Shown piece after piece: positions 1 through 7,955 of a stretch of 34,239 bases of DNA. This DNA is from Kiritimatiellia bacterium (GTDB lineage Bacteria > Verrucomicrobiota > Kiritimatiellia > RZYC01): the NCBI GenBank assembly GCA_028708815.1, contig JAQVYB010000020.1, positions 1 through 34,239 of the forward strand, in the 5' to 3' direction. How positions within the stretch are numbered: the first letter of the stretch is position 1; the number at the start of each line of letters is the position of its first letter. The notes beneath the pieces were generated by a model. It did not search any database. It was not told the DNA's origin and saw only the letters and a list, made by a program, of their open reading frames with translations. Position numbers and translations under genes: made by a program.

Positions 1-118
1 TAATAACTACCCGCGAAAGATACTCGACTACTGCACTCCAACAGAGCTCTACGAGACCTTCGCCAATGCCTAAAAATAATAAATCAAGAGACCATCAAAC
101 GCGAAACTTCACTTTACA
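1..118 (+). mobile_element. Right end of an IS30-family insertion sequence (partial)
   Basis: The window begins inside the end of a transposase gene whose last residues look like an IS30-family C-terminus. The element should end a few tens of bases past the stop at 71-73. The sequence at about 94-118 (tcaaac, cgaaac, cactttaca) loosely resembles IS30-type right terminal repeats, so I place the boundary near 118. That boundary is an estimate: the left end and target duplication are outside the window. Confidence 0.55.
2..73 (+). CDS. IS30-family transposase, C-terminal fragment (5' end outside window)
   Basis: Reading from base 2 gives 23 residues (NNYPRKILDYCTP, then TELYETFANA) and a TAA stop. 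The pattern asparagine-asparagine-x-proline-arginine-lysine, then threonine-proline and a hydrophobic helix, is the usual end of the DDE catalytic domain of IS30 transposases (LNNRPRK...TPYEV). The catalytic residues lie upstream of the window, so intactness cannot be judged. The next gene is in a different frame and stays open back to base 7, so it probably continued across this site before the insertion. Confidence 0.75.
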   Translation, partial: NNYPRKILDYCTPTELYETFANA

Positions 119-201
119 ATCTACCGGACAGCCATGCCATCACCACCACCTCAAGCTGGGACACCATTGTATGGAACGTCAGCGGTGCTACAGATTTCTA
201 T

Positions 202-3200
202 TTGTCATCACAAAATGAAACAGCTGGTTATTGCAAATTTTACTATTACGCCGATGTTCCCGTCGGAGGCACCCTGACGGTTGATGCAAAAGTATATATC
301 CGGGATGAGGACCAAGTCGTAAATGCACGGATGGTCAGTGTTTCGATTCCCAATGCGGGCACACGTTATGTTACCCGACGAACGATCTATGCCACGGGAA
401 CCCCCATTGAGAATCCCATTGAAAATAAAAACAGCGGACGCTTTGTGCCTTATCAAAAGGTCCCGGCAACGGACCCGAGATATCAGACCGACAAATGGAT
501 ATATATCAGTTCGACGGGATATGAATCCGATAGCGCATTATTGACCAATACTGTTGAGGGCGGCATATCGATCTACATTATCTCACGCCAGCAAATCGCG
601 GCGGGCGACGAAGGGTTGAAAAAGTATGTGGACTATGAACCCAGCGATGTCATTTCAAAACCCAAGGGCTGTAACGGTTGTTCTGAAATGGGACTACCCG
701 GCTATCGCATCAACATGCAATCGCGCGGACTCCTCGTGCAGGATACCCTCTTTGCCTACGAAGGACTGGGTCCCAAGGTCGACATCACCCTGTCGTATAA
801 CTCCGGCACCAACAGTCCATCCACCTCCTTTGGTAAAGGCTGGCGCATGAATATGGACCAATGGCTTTCCCTTATTGAGTCAGGGGTAAATGTTTTACAG
901 GGTGACGGCGGAACCGAGTTCTTCCCCGTACCGCGTACAGACGCGTCCTCTGATCAGGTGATAATTACCAACGTCACCACCGGGCCCTATACCTACGCCG
1001 ACCGCTTTGACCGCTCTGCCTCGGGCGATAAACTCATCTATTCCAACCAGTCGGGAAACACCTGGACCGTATTTCGCTCCGGGACCTATCTCAAAGAAAT
1101 CTATTCGCGCGGTGCCCATGACAACAGCGTCACGCTGCCCATGGCACGCCTGGAGGACTGGAACGGAAACGCCATACGCATTGACCGGAACCCGAGTGGT
1201 GTTATTACGCAATTGGTCGATGCGGTTGGCCGCAAAACGCGCTTCCAGCTCAGTGTTTCCGGATACTGCACCAGCATCATCATGCCTAATGGAAAAACCG
1301 CTTCATTCGCCTACGATTCGTCGGGAAATCTCATACAAAGCACCGATCTGGCCGGCAATGTCACCGACTACGAATACCAATCACCCGGTGTCATGACCAG
1401 CATGTCCACCGAAGGGCGTGAATGGACGTTCAGCTGGACCACGGCGGACGGGTACCTTCGCGTAGACCAGGTGCGTAACCCCAACGGAGACACCGCCAAC
1501 TATTCTGGAGGGGGCGGCATCGATGCAACGTCAACGGCGGAAGACTTTACGGGAAAGACTTTTGAATTCACCTCGGACGAATTACGAAAAAAAGGTTCCA
1601 CCCGTCCCTATAGCCCCACCGTAAACGGCTACAACTACTTTGGTTTTCCGACCAATGTGGCCTCCCCGTATTTTGGTAACCGCATCTGTGAATATGATAC
1701 CAACGGACTGATCACCTCCTATCAGAACGCCAGTCAGAAGAAGTACGATTTCGAATTTACCGCCGATGGATTGTTATCCACGTTAATCGATCCACTGAGT
1801 GGTGTGTGGCGACTGAACTACGATAGCGCCGGGAATGTGCTCAGCGTCACGTCCGCCGCCAATCGTTCGGCACACATGATCTATGACGGGTATGGCCGCA
1901 TGCTCTCATACACCGACGGGAATACCAACAGCACCACCTTCACCTATGATGCCTTCGGAAATGTGAAAACAAGAACCACGCCTTCCGGCTCGCTAACCAC
2001 TTATTTCTATGATGCCTACGGAATCAATTTAACAGCCATCACCGACCCGAACGGGCATACCACCTCTTACGAATATGATGACAACCGGCGCCTCACACGC
2101 ATTTCCTTTGCCGACGGCACATCACGGAAATTTCAATACGACTGCTGTGCGCAAACAGCCGTCATCAATGAACGCGGCGATCAGCGATCCGTCGTTCGGG
2201 ACACGCGACTCAATACCGTTAGCGAAACCGACTTCCTCGGCAACCGCACAAAGAAAGAATACGATGGCGAATCGCGCCTGCTTAAACTTATTGACCCCCT
2301 TGGGCATGCCATCACCTACACGTATGATGAACGAGGCCTGATATCCACAATGACCGACCAGCGGGGTAATCGTTCTTCCCGCGATTATCATGGATACAGT
2401 TGGCGAACCAGCCTGACTCCAACCGATTTGAACTATCAGGACTTCGGCGGAAACTGGTCCAACCCGGTGATTGACTATGTGTATAACGGAGAAGGAAAAA
2501 TCACAGAAGCCGGTCCAACATGGTATACGCTCGACAACTTGGCCCGCCCATGGCGCAAAATAATGCCTTCGGCGGAACAGAAATATTGGCACACCAATGA
2601 CGTGATTTACCTTGATTATGATGCGGACGGGTTGTGCACCGGCAAGTGGTTGGGTGGCCTTTCGCTGTTTGCACGCACCTATGACACAGCAATGAATTTA
2701 AAGATCGTGAGCCATGCGCTGGGGACCGATCGTTACACCTACAACCCAGACGACCAACTGATACAAATGGACTACTTCGACGGTACGCAAATCAAAAAAG
2801 CTTACGACCCGGCCGGCAATCTAACCAACATCATTTATCCCGGCGGAATCAACGTTACGATCAAATACAATAATCGAAACCGCCCCACCCGCCTGAGTTG
2901 GGGCAGTCATTGGATCACCGCCACCTATGACGCCGCAGGCTGCGTCACCCGGGAAGACCGCAGTAACGGTGCCGATAGTGAATACACCTATAATGCCAAC
3001 AGCGATATCACCCGTTTTCGTCATATCCGAAACAGCGAAGTCATGGTGGACATGAGTCTCACGCTCGATCAGGCCGGACAACTCGTTCAGCGCGATCAAA
3101 CCGCCGGACTCACCTCCATGCGTCCCACCGCCAGCCAGGTGCAGCATAAAATGACCTATACTCCGCAATTCCAGGTACGCACCAAAGATGGCACACTGGC

Positions 3201-4284
3201 CGGAGCCGATGCCAATTTTTATCTAACCAATCTGCCCGGCACCTCAGGGTTCTCCGCCGCCTACTATCTCGACGGACGTCCCCAGCGCATCCAAATCAAT
3301 GGCAACACCACGGATCTGGTATATGGCGATCAGGCCAAAGCCATCAAGGTGACCCGAAATGGGGTGGTCAATCATCTGCATTACGACCGGAACCAGAGGC
3401 TGCTGTTCATCACCGATGCCGCTCATCAAGTGCTGCAACTGTTCGTCTATATGGGGAATGTACCCGTCGCCATGATCTCCGGCAGTCACGTCTATTGGTA
3501 TCACTACGACCAGCGCGGTAATACACAGTTCCTCACCGACGAAAATGCGCGCATCGCCGGTATCTATAAATACCTGCCCTACGGCATGCAGGGCGGCAGT
3601 TTCAGCCGCGTCAATAATCCGTTCACCTTTGCCGGACGCTTCGGCATCTATGACCTGGGCGACGGACTCTACAGCATGGGCCAGCGCCTCTACGCCGCAC
3701 AGGCACATCGTTTTCTCACCCCCGACCCTCTCGGGGCCGGCGGCGGAATCAACCCCATGCTCTACGCCAACAACAATCCCATCGGATTTGTGGACCCGGG
3801 AGGATACTCCGGCATCTATTCAGGTTACAAAGGATACGGTGGTGAAGGAGGCAGCGGTTACTATCCACGCAATGAGCCCATAAAAAGCGACGCAGATATC
3901 AAGGGATGCTACGTGACGGTGGAAAACGTCTCCAGTATGGGATCAGGTGCGATAGGAAAATTAAAAATAGCCCGAGAACTCTCTGAAGGCGAGTTCGGCG
4001 ATGCCGCTTATGATGGAGCCGGCACCCTGCTCTCCGGGACAGCCGCCATGTTCTACAACTTCTTAATGACGCCCGGAAACTCAGGAAGCAATTACGACAG
4101 AGAACGAGCAATGGAAAAACAACTCGGAGAACGAAATCAGGCACTCAAGAAGCAGCGGGATCAAGATCGTGCTGAAAAGGACCAGATCGATAGCTATCTG
4201 CGAGAGAATTACGGGTCAGGATATGGTGGTTTGTCTATCGATGCACCAACCTTTCCACAATTTTCACTTGGAATGGAGGAGTAA
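202..4284 (+). CDS. RHS/YD-repeat protein, probably 5'-truncated by the IS element
   Basis: A giant YD-repeat protein of at least 1360 residues. RHS proteins form a hollow beta-cocoon shell around a C-terminal cargo, often a toxin, and are exported or surface-linked. The N-terminal region has a short Cys motif (KGCNGC) followed by the conserved entry segment with LSYNSG and FGKGW. Many YD repeats follow (FTYDAFGNVKTRT, YTYDERGLIS). The RHS core ends with YHYDQRGNTQFLTDENARI, the YSMGQRLYAAQAHRFLTPDP box and NNNPIGFVDPGG at about residues 1190-1200. A unique tail of about 155 residues then follows, rich in Gly and Tyr and ending in charged helices. I recognise no toxin domain in that tail. Base 202 is only a TTG: the frame is open from base 7 with protein-like sequence from about 118. 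The true start is therefore probably lost beyond the IS30 element. The next gene starts 4 bp after the stop. Confidence 0.85.
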   Translation: MSSQNETAGYCKFYYYADVPVGGTLTVDAKVYIRDEDQVVNARMVSVSIPNAGTRYVTRRTIYATGTPIENPIENKNSGRFVPYQKVPATDPRYQTDKWIYISSTGYESDSALLTNTVEGGISIYIISRQQIAAGDEGLKKYVDYEPSDVISKPKGCNGCSEMGLPGYRINMQSRGLLVQDTLFAYEGLGPKVDITLSYNSGTNSPSTSFGKGWRMNMDQWLSLIESGVNVLQGDGGTEFFPVPRTDASSDQVIITNVTTGPYTYADRFDRSASGDKLIYSNQSGNTWTVFRSGTYLKEIYSRGAHDNSVTLPMARLEDWNGNAIRIDRNPSGVITQLVDAVGRKTRFQLSVSGYCTSIIMPNGKTASFAYDSSGNLIQSTDLAGNVTDYEYQSPGVMTSMSTEGREWTFSWTTADGYLRVDQVRNPNGDTANYSGGGGIDATSTAEDFTGKTFEFTSDELRKKGSTRPYSPTVNGYNYFGFPTNVASPYFGNRICEYDTNGLITSYQNASQKKYDFEFTADGLLSTLIDPLSGVWRLNYDSAGNVLSVTSAANRSAHMIYDGYGRMLSYTDGNTNSTTFTYDAFGNVKTRTTPSGSLTTYFYDAYGINLTAITDPNGHTTSYEYDDNRRLTRISFADGTSRKFQYDCCAQTAVINERGDQRSVVRDTRLNTVSETDFLGNRTKKEYDGESRLLKLIDPLGHAITYTYDERGLISTMTDQRGNRSSRDYHGYSWRTSLTPTDLNYQDFGGNWSNPVIDYVYNGEGKITEAGPTWYTLDNLARPWRKIMPSAEQKYWHTNDVIYLDYDADGLCTGKWLGGLSLFARTYDTAMNLKIVSHALGTDRYTYNPDDQLIQMDYFDGTQIKKAYDPAGNLTNIIYPGGINVTIKYNNRNRPTRLSWGSHWITATYDAAGCVTREDRSNGADSEYTYNANSDITRFRHIRNSEVMVDMSLTLDQAGQLVQRDQTAGLTSMRPTASQVQHKMTYTPQFQVRTKDGTLAGADANFYLTNLPGTSGFSAAYYLDGRPQRIQINGNTTDLVYGDQAKAIKVTRNGVVNHLHYDRNQRLLFITDAAHQVLQLFVYMGNVPVAMISGSHVYWYHYDQRGNTQFLTDENARIAGIYKYLPYGMQGGSFSRVNNPFTFAGRFGIYDLGDGLYSMGQRLYAAQAHRFLTPDPLGAGGGINPMLYANNNPIGFVDPGGYSGIYSGYKGYGGEGGSGYYPRNEPIKSDADIKGCYVTVENVSSMGSGAIGKLKIARELSEGEFGDAAYDGAGTLLSGTAAMFYNFLMTPGNSGSNYDRERAMEKQLGERNQALKKQRDQDRAEKDQIDSYLRENYGSGYGGLSIDAPTFPQFSLGMEE

Positions 4285-4288
4285 GAAT

Positions 4289-5485
4289 ATGAAGACGCTA
4301 AAATACGCTATACTGTTCCTCGCCACAAACGCTTTGCTCCTGTCCACCAGCTTCGCGCAGGTTATCCGATATGATGAAGGCGGAGAACTCCAACTCGTCG
4401 TATACGATGACAGCGCCTGCACCGCCTACTATCAGTACGATCTGGCCGGGAATCTGACCAACCAGATCATCAGCGGATCACTCGACGAACCCGACACCGA
4501 CCACGATGGCAAACCCGATGCCTGGTCCCTCGTCTTTTACGATTCCACTGACCCCTCCATATCCGCAACCCCCGTGGCCACCATAACCCCCTTTCCAACC
4601 CCCACCCCGATCCCCGCCATGACTCCCACCCCTATCCCCGTACCGACTCCAAAAGCAATCATGCCCCTATCACAAAAAACAGCATTGGATTTCGATGGTG
4701 ATGGCAAAGCAGACATAGGTTGTTATGATCCGGCCGTCGGCGGCTGGTACGTCTTCATGTCTTGCCTGCAAACGGTGTGGACGGTCTACTATGGCGGCGG
4801 CAGTGAAACGCTTCCGATCACCGGCGATTTCGATGGCGATGGCTATTGCGACTATGGCACATACACACCGCCTGCCGGATACTGGCAAATCATGCGCTCC
4901 AGCGCGGGCGGTTGGTCGAATTACTTTGGTTTCGCAGGGACCCTGCCGGTGACCGGCGATTTTGATGGCGACTCCATTCTCGATTTTGGTTGTTACTATC
5001 CCCCGACCGGCGGCTGGTATCTCTTCAAGAGCCGTGATGGTTTCTGGGAGAACTATTTTGGCTTCGTAGGCACGGTGCCGGTGACCGGCGACTTCGATGG
5101 CGACGGCATCGATGACTTCGGCTGCTACTATGCCGAGACCGGTGGCTGGTACCTCTACAAGAGCCGTGATGGTTTCTGGGAGAACTATTTTGGCTTCCCC
5201 GGCACGGTACCGGTCACGGGCGACTTCGATGGCGATGGCATCGATGACTTCGGCTGCTACCATGCCGAGACCGGTGGCTGGTACCTCTACAAGAGCCGTG
5301 ACGGGTTCTGGGAGAACTATTTTGGCTTCCCCGGCACGGTGCCGGTCACGGGTGATTATGATGGTGATGGCATCGATGACTTCGGTTGCTACCATGCCCC
5401 GACCGGCGGTTGGTATGTCTACAAGAGCCGTAATGGTTTCTGGGAAAACTACTTTGGTTACACAGGAACTCTCCCGCTGAAATAA
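4289..5485 (+). CDS. Secreted FG-GAP/VCBS-repeat protein with one YD repeat
   Basis: A 398-residue protein starting at the ATG 4 bp after the RHS stop, with a GGAGG ribosome site inside the end of the RHS gene, so the two are probably co-translated. A signal peptide (MKTLKYAILFLATNALLLS, cleaved after SFA) is followed by a single YD-type repeat (YYQYDLAGNLTNQI), an acidic Asp-rich loop (DTDHDGKPDAW), a Pro/Thr linker, and six FG-GAP-like repeats of 44-46 residues. Each repeat carries DFDGDG-type Ca2+-binding loops and a GGWY...WENYFG core. Such repeats form beta-propeller blades in extracellular adhesion or binding proteins. The lone YD repeat suggests shared ancestry or partnership with the RHS protein. 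The ligand is unknown. Confidence 0.8.
   Translation: MKTLKYAILFLATNALLLSTSFAQVIRYDEGGELQLVVYDDSACTAYYQYDLAGNLTNQIISGSLDEPDTDHDGKPDAWSLVFYDSTDPSISATPVATITPFPTPTPIPAMTPTPIPVPTPKAIMPLSQKTALDFDGDGKADIGCYDPAVGGWYVFMSCLQTVWTVYYGGGSETLPITGDFDGDGYCDYGTYTPPAGYWQIMRSSAGGWSNYFGFAGTLPVTGDFDGDSILDFGCYYPPTGGWYLFKSRDGFWENYFGFVGTVPVTGDFDGDGIDDFGCYYAETGGWYLYKSRDGFWENYFGFPGTVPVTGDFDGDGIDDFGCYHAETGGWYLYKSRDGFWENYFGFPGTVPVTGDYDGDGIDDFGCYHAPTGGWYVYKSRNGFWENYFGYTGTLPLK
4688..5482 (+). repeat. Six in-frame tandem repeats, 132-138 bp
   Basis: Repeat units start at 4688, 4826, 4958, 5090, 5222 and 5354. The first is 138 bp and the others 132 bp, each encoding one FG-GAP-like blade. Units three to six are nearly identical at DNA level, including silent positions in the GAGCCGTGATGG and TTCTGGGAGAACTA stretches. 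This points to recent duplication or gene conversion. The first two units are more diverged. Confidence 0.9.
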
Positions 5486-5598
5486 GGGGAGGGAACAGGC
5501 GAATCCCCGGGAAAAGGACGCTGAAGATTGCTTTGCAAAATACGTGGATGCCCTGTTAAGGTATCCCCCGATTTTTACAACAGTTCGAGGGATGGCTT

Positions 5599-6627
5599 AT
5601 GGAGCAATCGGCGGGAAACAACAAAGGTCCGGGATGTATTCCGGGTTGTGCCTTTCTTTTGGTGGTCGTGCTGTTGCTGCTCAGTTTGGCGGGCAACGGG
5701 GTGATGGCTCTGAGTCTGGCGCTGGGAAATCACTTTAGCGCCGGGTTTGGAGACGATACGGCTGTGGACGAATTTCCGGTGCTCGACGAGGTGTGGTCTT
5801 ATGGAGACGGAGAAACCCGCGTGGCCCGTATTGCTGTGAATGGCGTTATTTCCCGATCGGCCGAGGGTGGGTTCTTTTCCCCGCAAATAGATATGGTTGA
5901 GGCGGTGATTCAGCAAATCCGTGCCGCGCAGGCCGATGAAACCATCGAAGCCATTATTCTGGAGATTGATTCGCCGGGTGGCGGGATTGCCCCCACCGAT
6001 GAGATATACCAGGCGCTGATGGACTTTCGTGCGTCCGATCCGGACCGCCGGATACTCGCCTTCTGTCGCGATATGGCCGCTTCCGGGGGATATTATCTGG
6101 CTGTTGCCGCCGACTGGATTGTTGCGGAGCCGACCACGATGCTCGGTTCGATCAGCGTAATTATGCAGGCGCTCAACTGGAAAACACTCAGCGATAAAAT
6201 CGGCATCACGGATGTGACCATCACCTCCGGTGAGCACAAGGATCTGCTCAATCCATTTCAGGAAGTTTCTCCCGAAGAGCAGGCGATTCTGCAAAGCATG
6301 GTGGATGGTCTGCATGCGCATTTTATGGACGTGGTCTGCCGGGGGCGTGATCTGAGTGAGGCGGCGGTGAATCCCTGGGCGGATGGGCGCGTGTTTCTGC
6401 CGTCGGTGGCGCTCGATGCGAAGTTGATCGATGAGATCGGCTATTGGGATGAGGCGATGGCCCGCTGCTCCGAGCTGCTGGGGGTGGATGCTGTGAAGGT
6501 CATACGCTATGAATACAGCGCTTCTTTTCTGGATTTTATGAGTGGAGTTCATCTGGGGATTAATCCGCGGGGGCTGCTTCGGGAGGCCTCGCCGCGTTTC
6601 ATGTATCTTTGGAATCCGACGTTTTAG
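5599..6627 (+). CDS. sppA: Signal peptide peptidase SppA-type serine protease (S49)
   Basis: A 342-residue membrane-anchored protease expected to degrade cleaved signal peptides in the inner membrane. An N-terminal anchor (about residues 11-32, FLLVVVLLLLSLAG) precedes a ClpP-like fold. The nucleophile is Ser162 in AASGGYY and the general base Lys214 in GEHKD. Their spacing of 52 residues equals that of Bacillus SppA (Ser147/Lys199). SPGGG (about residue 130) forms the oxyanion region. The length is that of the short, single-domain SppA rather than the E. coli 67-kDa form. The ATG at 5599 is preceded by a GAGG site. It ends 15 bp before the next gene, so the two are probably co-transcribed. 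Confidence 0.88.
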   Translation: MEQSAGNNKGPGCIPGCAFLLVVVLLLLSLAGNGVMALSLALGNHFSAGFGDDTAVDEFPVLDEVWSYGDGETRVARIAVNGVISRSAEGGFFSPQIDMVEAVIQQIRAAQADETIEAIILEIDSPGGGIAPTDEIYQALMDFRASDPDRRILAFCRDMAASGGYYLAVAADWIVAEPTTMLGSISVIMQALNWKTLSDKIGITDVTITSGEHKDLLNPFQEVSPEEQAILQSMVDGLHAHFMDVVCRGRDLSEAAVNPWADGRVFLPSVALDAKLIDEIGYWDEAMARCSELLGVDAVKVIRYEYSASFLDFMSGVHLGINPRGLLREASPRFMYLWNPTF

Positions 6628-6642
6628 CAGGAGGGATGCGTT

Positions 6643-7926
6643 ATGGCGGAAAATGAAGTGATTGGACTGGTGGGGTTGGGCTACGTGGGGATGCCGCTGG
6701 CGATGGCATTTGCAGAACAGTACCGGGTGATCGGGTTTGACGCTTCGCAACACCGCATTTCCGAATTGAAGGCCGGAAAGGATTCGACCGGCGAATTCAG
6801 CGCGGAGGAACTGGCAACAGCGGTACGGCTGGAGTTGACCGTCGATCCTGCCGCGTTGATGGATTGTACGTTCATCATCGTGGCGGTTCCCACCCCGTTG
6901 GGCGATTTCAAGGAGCCGGATTTAACGGCGCTTCGGGGGGCTTCCGTTGCCGTAGGGAAAATTCTGAAACCGGGCATGGCGGTAGTCTATGAGAGTACGG
7001 TGTATCCCGGGGTGACGGAGGAGGAATGCCTGCCGCTGCTGGAGCGTGAGTCTGGACTGAAGCTGGGTGATTTTGATCTGGGCTATTCACCGGAACGCGT
7101 GAATCCGGGTGACCGTGAGCATACGGTGGTGCACATAAAGAAAATCGTGAGCGGGCACAGTGCCGCCTCACTCGAACGGGTGCGGCGGGTGTATGGTTCG
7201 GTGATTGTGGCCGGCGTTCACGCCGCTCCCACGATCAAAACCGCCGAGGCCGCCAAGGTGATTGAAAATGTCCAGCGCGACCTGAATATCGCCCTCATGA
7301 ATGAACTGGCGAAAATCTTTTCCCTCATGGGTATTGATACGCACGAGGTGCTCGAGGCGGCGGGCACCAAGTGGAATTTTCATCGTTACCACCCGGGGTT
7401 GGTCGGTGGGCATTGCATCGGAGTGGATCCGTATTACCTGACGCATCGGGCCCTGCAATTGGGCTATCATCCCGAAGTGATTCTGGCGGGTCGGCGCATC
7501 AACGATTCCATGAGCCATTATGTGGGCGAGCAGACGATCTGTGCGATGGTACGCAGCAAGCGCCTTCCGCAGGAGTCCCGCGTACTGGTGATGGGGCTGA
7601 CCTTTAAGGAGAATGTGCCGGATATACGCAACTCCAAGGCGGTGGATGTGGTGCATTTCCTGGCTCGCTACGGGGCGGATGTGACGGTATGGGAGCCGAT
7701 GCTCTCGCCGGATGAAATCCACGAGCGCTTTGGCTTTAAAACGGGAACGCTGGATGACGTTAGCGAACTGGATGCCGTGGTGCTGATCAATGCGCACCAG
7801 GCGTTTCGCTCTGTTTCGCTGAGCGCACTTCGCGAAAAGATGCGGACTCCGGTGCTCGTGGACATCAAAAACTTCTTCCCGCGTGCGGAAGCGGAGGCCT
7901 GCGGCTTCCACGTGGTTAATCTGTAA
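6643..7926 (+). CDS. UDP-N-acetylhexosamine 6-dehydrogenase (WbpO/TviB type)
   Basis: A 427-residue NAD-dependent enzyme that oxidises a UDP-N-acetylhexosamine to the uronic acid for capsule, O-antigen or exopolysaccharide. The N-terminal Rossmann motif is GLGYVG at residues 11-16. The catalytic Cys258 lies in GGHCIGVDPYYLTHRA, and this form of the box (VDPYYLTHRA) is typical of the WbpO/VipA/TviB branch acting on UDP-GalNAc or UDP-GlcNAc rather than of UDP-glucose dehydrogenases. The C-terminal UDP-binding domain (VLVMGLTFKENVPDIRNS) is intact. An AGGAGGG site sits just upstream of the ATG. The exact sugar cannot be read from sequence. No other polysaccharide genes adjoin it. Confidence 0.85.
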   Translation: MAENEVIGLVGLGYVGMPLAMAFAEQYRVIGFDASQHRISELKAGKDSTGEFSAEELATAVRLELTVDPAALMDCTFIIVAVPTPLGDFKEPDLTALRGASVAVGKILKPGMAVVYESTVYPGVTEEECLPLLERESGLKLGDFDLGYSPERVNPGDREHTVVHIKKIVSGHSAASLERVRRVYGSVIVAGVHAAPTIKTAEAAKVIENVQRDLNIALMNELAKIFSLMGIDTHEVLEAAGTKWNFHRYHPGLVGGHCIGVDPYYLTHRALQLGYHPEVILAGRRINDSMSHYVGEQTICAMVRSKRLPQESRVLVMGLTFKENVPDIRNSKAVDVVHFLARYGADVTVWEPMLSPDEIHERFGFKTGTLDDVSELDAVVLINAHQAFRSVSLSALREKMRTPVLVDIKNFFPRAEAEACGFHVVNL

Positions 7927-7955
7927 CGAACAACCGTTGGAGTGTATCCCAAGCG

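Noticed and set aside
4670..5395. Minus-strand repeat protein frame opposite the FG-GAP repeats
   Set aside because: It repeats only because the plus-strand units repeat. The signal peptide and domains are on the plus strand.
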